Assembly: GCF_003990045.1 (NCBI RefSeq)
Contig: NZ_RZGZ01000002.1
Span: 1,426,001-1,490,000 of the forward strand
From: Labedella endophytica
Lineage (GTDB): Bacteria > Actinomycetota > Actinomycetes > Actinomycetales > Microbacteriaceae
DNA length: 64,000 nucleotides
Direction of reading: 5' to 3'
Positions 18,924-27,644 of the stretch are shown in pieces. The notes under the pieces were generated by a model, which worked only from the letters and a program-made list of their open reading frames with translations, was not told the origin of the DNA and did no database searches. A program made the translations under genes and the position numbers. Each line of letters opens with the position of its first letter. The stretch's first letter is position 1.

Positions 18924-19847
18924 CTACTCGGCGGGGCCGCGCCGGTACTGCCACAATCCGACACCGAGGAAGACTTCGGCGCCGAGGAAGATGGCCGTCA
19001 TGACGTTGTCGGGCAGCATGTGGTCCGCGAGGATGAACCCGACGGTGGCAAACAGAGCGAGCAGGTACTCTCCGGGGCTGCCGTGCGCGAGGGTGCTGCG
19101 CGTGTCGTCATACAGGGCGGCGAGATCGTGGAGGTCGTGATATCCGAGACCGGAGGTCTGTCGGAAGAACGCGACCATCTCGGGAGTCTGGTCCTCGATG
19201 CGGTCGGTGAGATCGGGATCGGCGTCGACGACGTCGCGGACCTCTGCGAGACGCTCGCGTATTGCTGCGTCGCTGGGGATGCCGAACGTTCCGGGCTGGG
19301 AGGCTGCGCGTGCCGCTTCGGTGACCGCCGCGCGGAACGTTGAGGATGAGTCGATCGTGGTTCGGGCGCGGCCGAGAGTGTCGAGGGGCCCGCCGGTCAG
19401 CTGATCGAAGCCCCTCGCGATCGAGGTGAGCCGACCAACATTCGCGATCGTGTCGGCGCCCAGCATCGTCGCCACCCTCGGAAATTTCGGGATTGCGTTG
19501 ACGGTCTTGAGGATCTCGGCGCCACGGAGAGTGAAGACGTCGGTCATGTGTGTGTCGAAGGGCGGCGCCATCGACCATGTCAGTGCCGGTGGGACGATCG
19601 GGTGGACGCCCGAGAGGGACTTCGCGAGATTACCCACCGGGTCGATGACAGCGTTGATGTTCGCGAAGGTTTGAAATTGAGTGCCGACGATCGAGTTGAT
19701 GTCGAGGATGGGTTTGATCGTCGTCGTGACGTCGAACACCGGAGCCAGCGACTTGATGATCTCTCCCCCGACTGACCAGCTCTGGACGAAACGATCGGTG
19801 TCGATCAGACGTCGCTGGTTGCGGGTGATGGAGGCGATATCGCTCAT
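18924..19847 (-). CDS. hypothetical protein with C-terminal membrane helices
   Basis: A 307-residue protein from ATG at 19847. The first 230 residues are soluble, rich in Ile, Thr and Asn, and contain no motif I know. Around residues 185-255 it has a charged helical part (AAIRERLAEVRDVVDADPDL, YHDLHDLAALYDDTRSTLAH). Two hydrophobic segments at about 262-302 (LLALFATVGFILADHM and TAIFLGAEVFLGVGLW) would anchor it with the N-terminal domain in the cytoplasm. It lies in the island, 54 bp downstream of the frameshifted gene on the same strand, so the two may form a unit. Function unknown. Confidence 0.65.
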   Translation of the reverse strand: MSDIASITRNQRRLIDTDRFVQSWSVGGEIIKSLAPVFDVTTTIKPILDINSIVGTQFQTFANINAVIDPVGNLAKSLSGVHPIVPPALTWSMAPPFDTHMTDVFTLRGAEILKTVNAIPKFPRVATMLGADTIANVGRLTSIARGFDQLTGGPLDTLGRARTTIDSSSTFRAAVTEAARAASQPGTFGIPSDAAIRERLAEVRDVVDADPDLTDRIEDQTPEMVAFFRQTSGLGYHDLHDLAALYDDTRSTLAHGSPGEYLLALFATVGFILADHMLPDNVMTAIFLGAEVFLGVGLWQYRRGPAE

Positions 19848-19901
19848 GCGCCTTATCGTGCCAGGAACACCCGACACTGGTGGCTGTGTGACGAGGACGT
19901 G

Positions 19902-20676
19902 TCAGGCGGTCGCTCGCGCGTAACGGTGCCAGCTCTGTCGCGTGAGTGTGAGGAGTGCGCCTGCGGGGTCGGTGAATGCGAGGACACTGTCGGGGTTGCT
20001 CATAATCATGTCGGATCGTTGGGTGCGGTCGGAGAGCTGAAGTACGGACGTCAGCGCCCCGTGAGCAACGGAGCTCGTCATCGACCACGCGGTCGAGAAT
20101 CCGTACTCGACGCCGTCAGTTGTCGCTCGACCCGCACTGTTGAGGATCTTGGGCATGATGATCTTCGCGGACGCGGCTGCCGGGATCCCGGCGGCGTCCA
20201 TTTCAGCGCGAAGCTGTTTCGTGAGCTCGCGGATTCGATCGAGCGCCTGTTGCCGGGTCTGCCTCGATGCCGCCGTGCGGAGTTGCGGGATCGATTTCGC
20301 TTCGCGGCTGTCGGCCTGCTCCAGCTCGTCGAGGACGATCCGGAATGATCTCTTGATGCGTTCCTCTCGGGTCGAGGCGGAGGTGACCCACCATGCGCTG
20401 CCGGCACCTTCGAAAATCACACGGATGAGCGCATAATCGGCCACGTGATGGACCTCGCCTTGGTTCCCGGGCGGCGTCATACGCCGCCATCATCCGAGCG
20501 GAAGCGACATAGGCGGGCGCGAGCGGCGACGGCGACCGGAGGTCCTCCGCGTCGCGGAGTGCCAGAGAACCGGCGACGGGGTGCACGTCGCTGGTCATGA
20601 ACTCGTCGCCTTCACGACGCCACGTTGATCCCACCTCGAGGAGAGCGTGTCCATCGAGCGCTCCGGATAGGTCCAT
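19902..20676 (-). pseudogene. frameshifted hypothetical gene
   Basis: Two overlapping frames together look like one protein. The first, from ATG at 20676, reads MDLSGALDGHALLEVGST and continues sensibly to YVASARMMAAYD. After that, near 20455-20480, it turns into arginine/proline-rich shadow sequence. The second frame, from about 20480, continues sensibly as VHHVADYALIRVIFEGAGSA and runs to 19902 (residues 30-192 of that frame). A one-base shift near the GGGAACC run would join them into a protein of about 255 residues with a central helical segment. It may be a genuine broken gene, a sequencing error or a programmed shift. No family is recognised. Confidence 0.6.
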
Positions 20677-20897
20677 CCCGTCATCGTGTCAGGCGCACCA
20701 GGCATTACGGCGTCACCGCAGCAACCTACACTCCACATCAGCGATTGAACTTACGTTCAAAAGGAGGTGGCCCTGTGATGCCGACGCTTCATAGCGGAAA
20801 AAGCCCCCTTCGACCCGACGCCGGTTGGTTCCTAAGCTCGACGTTTGGCTGACCACCCAGATTTCGGCTCCATCACGGGGCTGAGCTCGCCCGCTCC

Positions 20898-20920
20898 GAG
20901 GTGTCACAGTCTGTGGTCAT
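20898..20920. repeat. half copy of repeat family R2
   Basis: GAGGTGTCACAGTCTGTGG matches the left arm of the R2 copy at 13766, next to the complete methyltransferase. The flanking bases before the arm (GCTGAG, then CGCCC) also resemble 13751-13765. The duplicated block therefore extends past the coding region. Confidence 0.75.
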
Positions 20921-21870
20921 TTCTCCCTGAAGGGGCGTTGGAGGCGCTTCCGCATGACCTCGATCGCGGCGGGGTTCGAGTCGACGAGCACGTAGTTGCG
21001 GCCGAGCTCCGCGGCCGCCGCTCCCGTGGTGCCACTGCCGGCGAAGAAGTCGAGCACCCAGTCGCCCTCGCGGCTCGACGCCTGCACGATGCGGCGCAGC
21101 ACGCCGAGCGGCTTCTGCGTGGGATACCCGGTCTTCTCGTTGCCCGTCGGCGACACGATCGTGTGCCACCACACGTCCGTCGGGAGCTTGCCGCGCGCCG
21201 CCTTCTCGGGCGTGACGAGCCCCGGCGCCATGTATGGCTCGCGGTCGACAGCCGTGGAATCGAAGTGGTACCGCGCCGGATCCTTCACGTAGACGAGGAT
21301 CGTGTCGTGCTTCGTCGGCCAGCGCGAGCGGGACTTCGCGCCGTAGTCGTAGGCCCAGATGATCTCGTTGAGGAAGCAGTCGCGGCCGAACAGCGCGTCG
21401 AGCAGCACCTTCGCGTAGTGCGCCTCGCGGTAGTCGAGGTGGAGATAGAGGGTGCCGTCGTCGGCGAGCAGGCGCCAGGCCTCCGTGAGCCGGGGCTCGA
21501 GGAACTCCCAGTAGTCGTCGAACGCGTCGTCGAACACGCGCAGCTCGCCGCGCACGTGCCGGTACGTCGCACCCTTGAAGCCCGTGACCACCCGCGTGCT
21601 CGGGTCGAGCGCGCCGCGACCCTCCGGGGCCTCGGGTGCGTTCGCGTCGAGGGGAAGGCCCGCCGGCTCAGCTGTCGTCTCTGGCACGGCAGCAGCCGCC
21701 GCCTCCTCCGCCACGACGGGCTTGATCCGCTCGCTCGTGACCGACTGTCGACGCTGCACGCGTCCCGTGTTGAAGGGCGGATCGAGGTACACGATCGTGA
21801 ACGCGCCGTCGGGCAGCGTCGCGATCACGTCGAGGTTGTCACCCTCGATGACGGTGCTCTCGGCGGGCAT
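20917..21870 (-). CDS. beta-class DNA N6/N4 methyltransferase
   Basis: A 317-residue site-specific methyltransferase of the N6-adenine/N4-cytosine type. The catalytic motif DPPFNTG comes first (about residue 30) and the SAM-binding LDFFAGSGTTG lies near the C-terminus, the order of the beta class. Between them, HLDYREAHYAKVLLD and EIIWAYDYG are the usual intermediate motifs. No restriction endonuclease is adjacent, so it may be an orphan. I prefer the ATG at 21870, just before the conserved STVIEGDNLDV. A GTG at 21936 would add 22 low-complexity residues and overlap the lipoate ligase. A truncated copy of its 3' end lies at 13824-14149. Confidence 0.93.
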   Translation of the reverse strand: MPAESTVIEGDNLDVIATLPDGAFTIVYLDPPFNTGRVQRRQSVTSERIKPVVAEEAAAAAVPETTAEPAGLPLDANAPEAPEGRGALDPSTRVVTGFKGATYRHVRGELRVFDDAFDDYWEFLEPRLTEAWRLLADDGTLYLHLDYREAHYAKVLLDALFGRDCFLNEIIWAYDYGAKSRSRWPTKHDTILVYVKDPARYHFDSTAVDREPYMAPGLVTPEKAARGKLPTDVWWHTIVSPTGNEKTGYPTQKPLGVLRRIVQASSREGDWVLDFFAGSGTTGAAAAELGRNYVLVDSNPAAIEVMRKRLQRPFREK

Positions 21871-21914
21871 GCCGCCGAACCCCGATCCACCCGACGACGC
21901 CTCCTCCGCTCCCG

Positions 21915-22964
21915 TCACGGAACGCGGTGGAGCCACGCGTCGCTCGCGAACTTCGACTCGGCGAGCTCCTCGGCCGCGGCGAACTCGGCGTCCGTGATGT
22001 GACCTTCGCGCGCCCCGGTGAGCGTGCGGAACGACTGCAGCATGCGGTCGATGATCTCGGTGCGGGCGAGTCCGGTCTGGCTCTTGAGGGGGTCGACGCG
22101 CTTCGCGGCGGACTTGGTGCCCTTGTCGCTCATCTTCTCGCGGCCGATGCGCAGCACCTTCGTCATGAGCTCACCGTCGATGTCGTAGCTCATGGTCACG
22201 TGGTGGAGCACGGCACCGGACCCGAGGCGCTTCTGCGCGGCGCCGCCGATCTTGCCCGCGGGGCTCGTGATGTCGTTGAGCCCCTGGTAGGTCGCGGCGA
22301 TGCCGAGCGACTGGAGCGCCTGCAGCACCCACTCGTCGAGGAAGGCGTACGAATCGGCGAAGGTCATTCCCTGCACGAGTTCGGCGGGGACATAGAGGGA
22401 GTAAGTGATGACGTTGCCGGAACCCATCATCATGGCGCCGCCGCCGGAGATGCGGCGCACGACGTCGAAGCCGTACTTCGCGGCGTTCTCCACGTCCACC
22501 TCGTTCTTCACGGACTGGAAGCTGCCGATCACCACGGCGGACTCGTTCCACTCCCAGATGCGCAGCGTCGGGCCGCGGTGTCCCTCGCCGACCTCGGCGG
22601 TGAGGACCTCGTCGAGCGCGAGGTGCATGCGCGGCGAGATCGAGCCGGAGTCGACGATCTCCCAGTCGAAGTCGCGCCAGTCGGCGGCGTTCGTGAGCGC
22701 GCGGCGCACGACCACACCGACGGCCTCGGGACTGAAGCCCAGCAGCGTCGCGCCCTCAGGGAGCGCAGCCCGCACGGCGGCCGCGATCCGCGCCGAGTCG
22801 GACTCGGCGGGGAGCCCCTCGACGGCCGCGTTGATCGCGTCGAGCGCCTCGTCGGGCTCGAGGAAGAAATCGCCGGCGATCCGGACGTTCGTCAATCGGT
22901 CGTCGATGATCTCGAGGTCGGCCACGACGAGCTTGCCGCCGGGAACTTTATACTCACCGTGCAT
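21915..22964 (-). CDS. lipoate--protein ligase family protein
   Basis: A 349-residue protein that would attach lipoate to E2 or GcvH apoproteins. Here the accessory LplA C-terminal-type domain (VPGGKLVVADLEIIDDRLTN) comes first, residues 1-85, and the catalytic biotin/lipoate-ligase fold follows. The catalytic fold shows the lipoate-binding loop RRISGGGAMM and the lysine of AGKIGGAAQKR. The swapped order is seen in some actinobacterial and archaeal two-part LplA systems fused into one chain. The gene ends 44 bp before the chosen methyltransferase start on the same strand. Confidence 0.88.
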   Translation of the reverse strand: MHGEYKVPGGKLVVADLEIIDDRLTNVRIAGDFFLEPDEALDAINAAVEGLPAESDSARIAAAVRAALPEGATLLGFSPEAVGVVVRRALTNAADWRDFDWEIVDSGSISPRMHLALDEVLTAEVGEGHRGPTLRIWEWNESAVVIGSFQSVKNEVDVENAAKYGFDVVRRISGGGAMMMGSGNVITYSLYVPAELVQGMTFADSYAFLDEWVLQALQSLGIAATYQGLNDITSPAGKIGGAAQKRLGSGAVLHHVTMSYDIDGELMTKVLRIGREKMSDKGTKSAAKRVDPLKSQTGLARTEIIDRMLQSFRTLTGAREGHITDAEFAAAEELAESKFASDAWLHRVP

Positions 22965-23137
22965 GCGTCCACACTATCCGCGCCCACCCGGAGACCGACC
23001 CCGCCCGGGCACCATGATCCTTCGAAAGCACCCGCGTACTCGGGTAGTCTCGACGGATTCTGGTACCGGGGCAGGGGGTCGCTCGATCCGTCCGGGTAGG
23101 GTCGTCGGGACGCCGATCGACTGGAGGACGACAGCCC

Positions 23138-24070
23138 GTGACACGCACCACCTCTCGATCCCGGGGCTCGTTCATCGCCTCCTTCGGCCTGGCGCTGCTC
23201 GTCCTCGCCGGTTGCACCACCGAGCCCGAGCAGGGGTCGACGGCGCCGTCGTCGGGCGCGCCGACCTCGTCGCCCTCCGCGCCCGCGCCCGCGACGGACG
23301 CCGCCTTCTCCGCACTCGAGTCCGAGTTCGACGCGCGCCTCGGGGTCTATGCGCTCGACACCGGCACGGGCGAGGAGGTCGTGTGGCGGGCCGACGAGCG
23401 CTTCGCCTTCGCCTCCACCTACAAGGCGCTCGCGGCGGGAGCCGTGCTCGACCAGGTGGGCATCGAGGGCCTCGACACGTCCGTCATGTACGGCGGAAAA
23501 GCCCTCGTTGAGTACTCCCCGATCACCGAGAAGTACGCGGACATCGGCATGACGATCGGGGACCTCGCCGACGCCGCACTCCGCTACAGCGACAACACGG
23601 CGGGGAACATGCTCTTCGAGGTCCTCGGCGGACCGACGGGCTTCGACACCGCCCTCGAAGCCCTCGGCGACGACGTCACCGAGTCGGTCCGCGAGGAGAC
23701 CGAACTGAACGCGGCCGAGCGGGACGAGACGCTCGACACGAGCACGCCGACGGCGCTCGCGACCGACCTCCGCGCGTATCTCCTCGGCGACGTCCTGAGC
23801 GACGACGAACGCGCCGTGCTCACCGACTGGATGGTGCGCAACACCACGGGCGACACCCTCGTGCGCGCCGGCGTCCCGGACGACTGGACCGTGGCCGACA
23901 AGTCCGGGTCGGCGAAGTACGGCACCCGTAACGACATCGCGGTCGTCTGGCCGACGGACGGCGACCCCATCGTGCTCGCGATCCTCTCCGACCGCGACAC
24001 CGAGGACGCCGAGAGGGACGACGCCCTCATCGCCCGCGCCACCGAGGAGGCCGTCGCGGCGCTGCGCTGA
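23138..24070 (+). CDS. class A beta-lactamase-like lipoprotein
   Basis: A 310-residue protein from GTG, preceded by a good GGAGG site. A lipoprotein signal ends at LLVLAGC, then comes a Ser/Pro/Ala linker. The catalytic domain keeps all serine beta-lactamase elements: S93 and K96 (STYK), SDN (RYSDNTAGN), an omega-loop glutamate in EETELN, and KSGSAKYGTRND in place of KTG. It should hydrolyse penicillins or act as a close relative at the outer face of the membrane. No regulator is adjacent. The functional resistance level cannot be told from the sequence. Confidence 0.93.
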   Translation: MTRTTSRSRGSFIASFGLALLVLAGCTTEPEQGSTAPSSGAPTSSPSAPAPATDAAFSALESEFDARLGVYALDTGTGEEVVWRADERFAFASTYKALAAGAVLDQVGIEGLDTSVMYGGKALVEYSPITEKYADIGMTIGDLADAALRYSDNTAGNMLFEVLGGPTGFDTALEALGDDVTESVREETELNAAERDETLDTSTPTALATDLRAYLLGDVLSDDERAVLTDWMVRNTTGDTLVRAGVPDDWTVADKSGSAKYGTRNDIAVVWPTDGDPIVLAILSDRDTEDAERDDALIARATEEAVAALR

Positions 24071-24164
24071 CGGCCCACCACCTGTCAGGACCTCGGGTTA
24101 CGCTGTCCGGGATCGATGCGTCACCGCGACCGTCGACGCGCCGAGCCATCCTGAGGGGGAGCCG

Positions 24165-24746
24165 ATGTCGACACCTCTGAACGAGCTCTTCCCCGAGGAG
24201 CAGGCCGTCGACGCCCCGACGAAACCGCGCGGCGCGCTCATGAAGCTCGCCTTCACCCTCGTCCTCCTCATCGCCGGGTCGATCCTGTTCGTCCTCGTGG
24301 GCTCGAGCGCCGTCGTCGGGGCCGCGAACGCGTTCGGCATCGCGCTCGACTCCCGTTACTGCTCACTCGAGACCGCGCTCGACTGCACGTCGGTCTCGGT
24401 CGGCGAGATCGACCGGGCGACGGGAGTGGACCTGCCGGAGGACGCCGTCGTCGCCGAATCCAGCTGGCACCGGATCGGCGAGGCGGGGCGACTCGAGGCG
24501 CTCGTCGAAGCTCCGGGAGACGGCTGGTCACCGCCAGCGTCCGCCTTCGAGCAGTGCGGCGCGGTCGCACCCTGCACCGGCGAGACGCCCGCGCTGTTCG
24601 AGGCCAACGGCATCGAGGTCACCGCGGAGCTCGTTCCGCGACTGAACCTCGGCGACGGCTCCGAGCGGTCCGTCTTCCTCGGCCGCGACGACAGCGGTCA
24701 GGACTGGGTCTTCGTCGGATTCGTCTCGGCCCCTTCCGCCGGCTGA
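24165..24746 (+). CDS. membrane-anchored hypothetical protein
   Basis: A 193-residue protein from ATG with an AGGGGGA site. One hydrophobic segment at about residues 26-55 (LAFTLVLLIAGSILFVLVG) anchors an extracellular domain of about 135 residues. The domain has four cysteines (YCSLETALDC, EQCGAVAPC), spaced as if to form disulfides. No family is recognised. It is a separate gene 94 bp after the beta-lactamase-like gene. Confidence 0.7.
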   Translation: MSTPLNELFPEEQAVDAPTKPRGALMKLAFTLVLLIAGSILFVLVGSSAVVGAANAFGIALDSRYCSLETALDCTSVSVGEIDRATGVDLPEDAVVAESSWHRIGEAGRLEALVEAPGDGWSPPASAFEQCGAVAPCTGETPALFEANGIEVTAELVPRLNLGDGSERSVFLGRDDSGQDWVFVGFVSAPSAG

Positions 24747-24787
24747 GGTCTCGGCCGCGCACCACCGGTCTCGTGCCCGTCTTTCGA

Positions 24788-24803
24788 TTGATATCGTTAT
24801 CAA
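24788..24803. promoter_or_regulatory. LacI-type operator (mannoside regulon site 1)
   Basis: TTGATATCGTTATCAA is a near-perfect palindrome. Close copies occur at 35426 and 36877, upstream of the sugar transporter and the isomerase/mannosidase genes. It lies 18 bp before the ROK gene start. TAGGCT at 24810-24815 may be the -10 box of a leaderless transcript starting at the GTG. Confidence 0.75.
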
Positions 24804-24821
24804 CCGCGCTAGGCTGACCCC

Positions 24822-25745
24822 GTGAACGAAGCGCCACCGACGTCGCCGAGCGCCCCCACGACCCGCACACGCGTGCTCGATGTGGGCGGGTCGCACGTGA
24901 CCGCCGCGATCGTCGAGGCCGACGGCCGAACGGCGCGCATCGTGAGCCGAGAGGACCGCGACATCGACCCGCACGTGAACGCGGACACTCTCCTCGACAG
25001 CATCGCGCAGCCCGCGCGCGACGTCGACCGGCACCCCCGCGAGTGCATCGTCGCGATGCCCGGGCCGTTCGACGACGACGCCGGCATCGGACACTTCGCC
25101 GACGTCGGCAAGTTCGCCTCCCTCTCCGGAGTCCCCCTCCGGCCCGAGCTCGCCCGTCGCCTCGGCGTCGATGAGGGCGACGTGACCTTCCTGAACGACG
25201 CCGTCGCCTACGGCATCGGCGAGTGGGCACACGATGGCACGGCCCGGGCCCGGCGGTTCGTCTGCATCACCCTCGGCACGGGGGTGGGCTCGGCCTTCCT
25301 CGACGGCGGGACAGCGGTGACCACCGGGCCGGACGTGCCGGCCGACGGCTACGCCTTTCGCCTCGAGGTGAACGGCGGCCCGCTCGAGGACACGGTGTCG
25401 AGCCGCGCGATCACGCGGGCGCTCGCGGAGCGGACGGGGCGCACGGCCACGGTCGCGGAGATCGCCGCCGACGCGCGCGCGGGCGGCGGCGACTCCCTCG
25501 CCGTGCTCGACCACGCCGCACACTCCCTCGGCGTCGCGCTCGCCCCATCGCTCGAGCGCTTCGACACCGATGCGCTCGTGATCGGCGGTTCGATCTCCCG
25601 CTCGTGGGACCTGCTCGAGGCACCGCTGCGCGCAGGACTTGCGACGGGTGGATTCACACCGGCCGTCGTGCGCCACTCGGCTCTGCTCGCCGACGCCCCG
25701 TTGCTCGGCGCGGCCGCACATCACCTACGGCACTCCTCCCCCTGA
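24822..25745 (+). CDS. ROK family sugar kinase
   Basis: A 307-residue ROK-fold protein, probably a cytoplasmic hexose kinase. The phosphate-binding loop is VLDVGGSHVTAAIVE (about residues 23-37) and the catalytic aspartate lies in FLNDAVAYGIGEW. The glycine motif TLGTGVGSAF and the C-terminal LVIGGSISRSWDLL complete the fold. The zinc CxCGxxGC motif of many ROK kinases is missing, which is unusual but known. The start is GTG with no ribosome site, consistent with a leaderless message. The operator just upstream suggests co-regulation with mannoside uptake and a role in hexose phosphorylation. Confidence 0.88.
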   Translation: MNEAPPTSPSAPTTRTRVLDVGGSHVTAAIVEADGRTARIVSREDRDIDPHVNADTLLDSIAQPARDVDRHPRECIVAMPGPFDDDAGIGHFADVGKFASLSGVPLRPELARRLGVDEGDVTFLNDAVAYGIGEWAHDGTARARRFVCITLGTGVGSAFLDGGTAVTTGPDVPADGYAFRLEVNGGPLEDTVSSRAITRALAERTGRTATVAEIAADARAGGGDSLAVLDHAAHSLGVALAPSLERFDTDALVIGGSISRSWDLLEAPLRAGLATGGFTPAVVRHSALLADAPLLGAAAHHLRHSSP

Positions 25746-25892
25746 GCGCGTAGATCCCGGTCCAGAGTGCGTGAGTGACGGAACGCGCGACCAGCACAGC
25801 GGGCGCGCTCTGCCAAGGCCCCGCGAGCGGCCCGACGAATGTCTAGCGTGGAGTCACGGGCAGAGCAGCCCGACCGAGCACCGAGGAGTCGC

Positions 25893-26870
25893 ATGAAGAT
25901 CGTCGTCATCGGAGGGACCGGCCACGTCGGAACCTTCCTCGTCCCCCGACTCGTGCGCGCGGGCCACACGGTCGTCTCGCTCAGCCGCGGGAAGAGCTCC
26001 CCCTACGCCGATGCCCCCGAATGGCGTGAAGTCGAGCAGATCGTCGCCGATCGCGAGCAGGAGGACCGCGACGGCACGTTCGGCGAAACGGTGTTGGCGC
26101 AGGAGCCGGAGGTCGTGATCGACCTCGTGTGCTTCACGCTCGAGTCCGCGACGGCCCTCGTCGACGCGTTGCGCGGGAAGGTCGACCACCTCATCCACTG
26201 CGGATCCATCTGGCGCTTCGGCCGGAGCCGGAAGCTCCCCATCGTGGAGGGCTCCGACTCGGCCGAAGACCCGGTCGACGAGTACGGGGTCGAGAAGAAG
26301 CGGATCGCGGCGATGCTCGCCGAGGAGACGCGGGCGGGTGGTCTCGTGACGACCTCCCTCCACCCCGGCCACATCGTCGGGCCGGGTTGGCACCCGATCG
26401 GCCCGCTCGGCAACCTCGATCCGCACGTGTGGAGTGTGCTCGCATCGGGGCAGACCCTCGGCATGCCGGGAGTCGGCGCGGAGATGATGCACCATGTGCA
26501 CGCCGACGACGTGGCCCAGGCCTTCGAGCTCGCCGTCTCCCACCGCGATGCGGTCGCGGGCGAGGATCTCAACATCGTGGCGCCGACGGCACTCAGCGTG
26601 CGCGGCTTCGCGTCGATCGCGGCGTCGTGGTTCGGCCAGGAGGCGACGCTCCGGAGCGTGGGCTGGGAGGCGTTCCGCGCGTCCACACCGGCCGAGCACG
26701 CCGAGGCCAGCTGGGGGCACCTCGACCGCAGCCAGGTGTTCTCCATCGAGAAGGCCCGCCGGCTCCTCGACTACACGCCGGCGTACGAGCCGGAGACGGC
26801 CGTGCTCGAATCGCTGCACTGGCTCGTCGACCACGACGAGCTCGACCCCGGGGCGCCGCTCGTCGTGTGA
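25893..26870 (+). CDS. NAD-dependent epimerase/dehydratase family protein
   Basis: A 325-residue extended SDR. The dinucleotide loop GGTGHVGTF is at the N-terminus (MKIVVIGGTGHVG). Downstream are HCGSIWRFG and a YGVEKKR motif in place of YxxxK, then the substrate-binding part HPGHIVGPGW. It probably epimerises, reduces or isomerises a nucleotide sugar or similar substrate; the exact reaction is unknown. The ATG at 25893 follows GAGGAG; an ATG 54 bp earlier lacks a site and adds disordered residues. Confidence 0.88.
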   Translation: MKIVVIGGTGHVGTFLVPRLVRAGHTVVSLSRGKSSPYADAPEWREVEQIVADREQEDRDGTFGETVLAQEPEVVIDLVCFTLESATALVDALRGKVDHLIHCGSIWRFGRSRKLPIVEGSDSAEDPVDEYGVEKKRIAAMLAEETRAGGLVTTSLHPGHIVGPGWHPIGPLGNLDPHVWSVLASGQTLGMPGVGAEMMHHVHADDVAQAFELAVSHRDAVAGEDLNIVAPTALSVRGFASIAASWFGQEATLRSVGWEAFRASTPAEHAEASWGHLDRSQVFSIEKARRLLDYTPAYEPETAVLESLHWLVDHDELDPGAPLVV

Positions 26871-26963
26871 TGAGGGCACGGGCCCTCCCCGAGCGTCACG
26901 TCGAGCGCACCGGGACGGCCGCCGTCGGTGCGACGATGTCCGAGGAGAAACGGGAGGCCGACC

Positions 26964-27569
26964 ATGAAGCTGTACTCGGATGTGGCATCGCAGCGGACGC
27001 GCCAGATCATCGCCGATGTGCTCGGCGTGCTGGTGCTCGTCGTCGGAATCGTCGTGGCGGTGACCGTCCGCAACGGCATCGCCGCATTCGATGCGATCGG
27101 ACGCGACGTCCAGACGTCCGGCGAAGGACTCGCGTCGACGATGAGCGAGGTCGGCGAGAACCTGTCCTCCACCCCGCTCATCGGCGAGGGCATCAGCGCA
27201 CCGTTCGACGCGGCGAGCGGTGCCGCCACGACACTCGCCGAGGCCGGCGAGAACTGGCAACTCGGCGTGCACACGCTCGCCGCGATCGCCGGCTGGACGA
27301 TCGCCGCGATCGCGATCTCGATCCTCGTGTTCGCCTGGATCCGCCCGCGGATCGTCGGGGCCGTCCGCCGCGGTGCGGTCGCCCGGCTGACGCGAATGCC
27401 CGGCGCCCTCGAGCTGCTCGCCTTCCGCGCCCTCGTGGAGCAGTCGCCGAGGGACCTGCTCGATGTCGATCCTGCCGTCGTGGAACGTTGGCGCGGCGGC
27501 GATCCTGCCGTCACGCGGCAGTTGGCCGCTCTCGAACTCCGCGCCGCGGGCATCCGTCTTCCCGGCTGA
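26964..27569 (+). CDS. two-helix membrane protein, unknown function
   Basis: A 201-residue protein with GGGAGG before its ATG. Two membrane segments, about residues 19-38 (VLGVLVLVVGIVVAVTV) and 108-128 (LAAIAGWTIAAIAISILVFA), flank an outside loop with repeated Ser/Glu/Ala helices. The cytoplasmic C-terminal 70 residues include FRALVEQSPRDLLDVDP. I know similar actinobacterial proteins only as hypothetical. It stands alone. Confidence 0.7.
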   Translation: MKLYSDVASQRTRQIIADVLGVLVLVVGIVVAVTVRNGIAAFDAIGRDVQTSGEGLASTMSEVGENLSSTPLIGEGISAPFDAASGAATTLAEAGENWQLGVHTLAAIAGWTIAAIAISILVFAWIRPRIVGAVRRGAVARLTRMPGALELLAFRALVEQSPRDLLDVDPAVVERWRGGDPAVTRQLAALELRAAGIRLPG

Positions 27570-27644
27570 CGCCCCCTCGTTCGGGCCAGTGCAGCGACCG
27601 GCGGTGCGCCGACCCACGTGATGGTTCGCTATCGCTCCGATGAT

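Noticed and set aside
20185-20455. The C-terminal part of the 157-residue frame from 20676 as an independent protein end
   Set aside because: After about 20455 this frame turns into Arg/Pro-rich sequence that mirrors the better frame on the same strand. It is treated as a frameshift product.
25854-27617. 587-residue minus-strand frame across the epimerase and the membrane protein
   Set aside because: It spans two unrelated real genes on the other strand and shows no motif.
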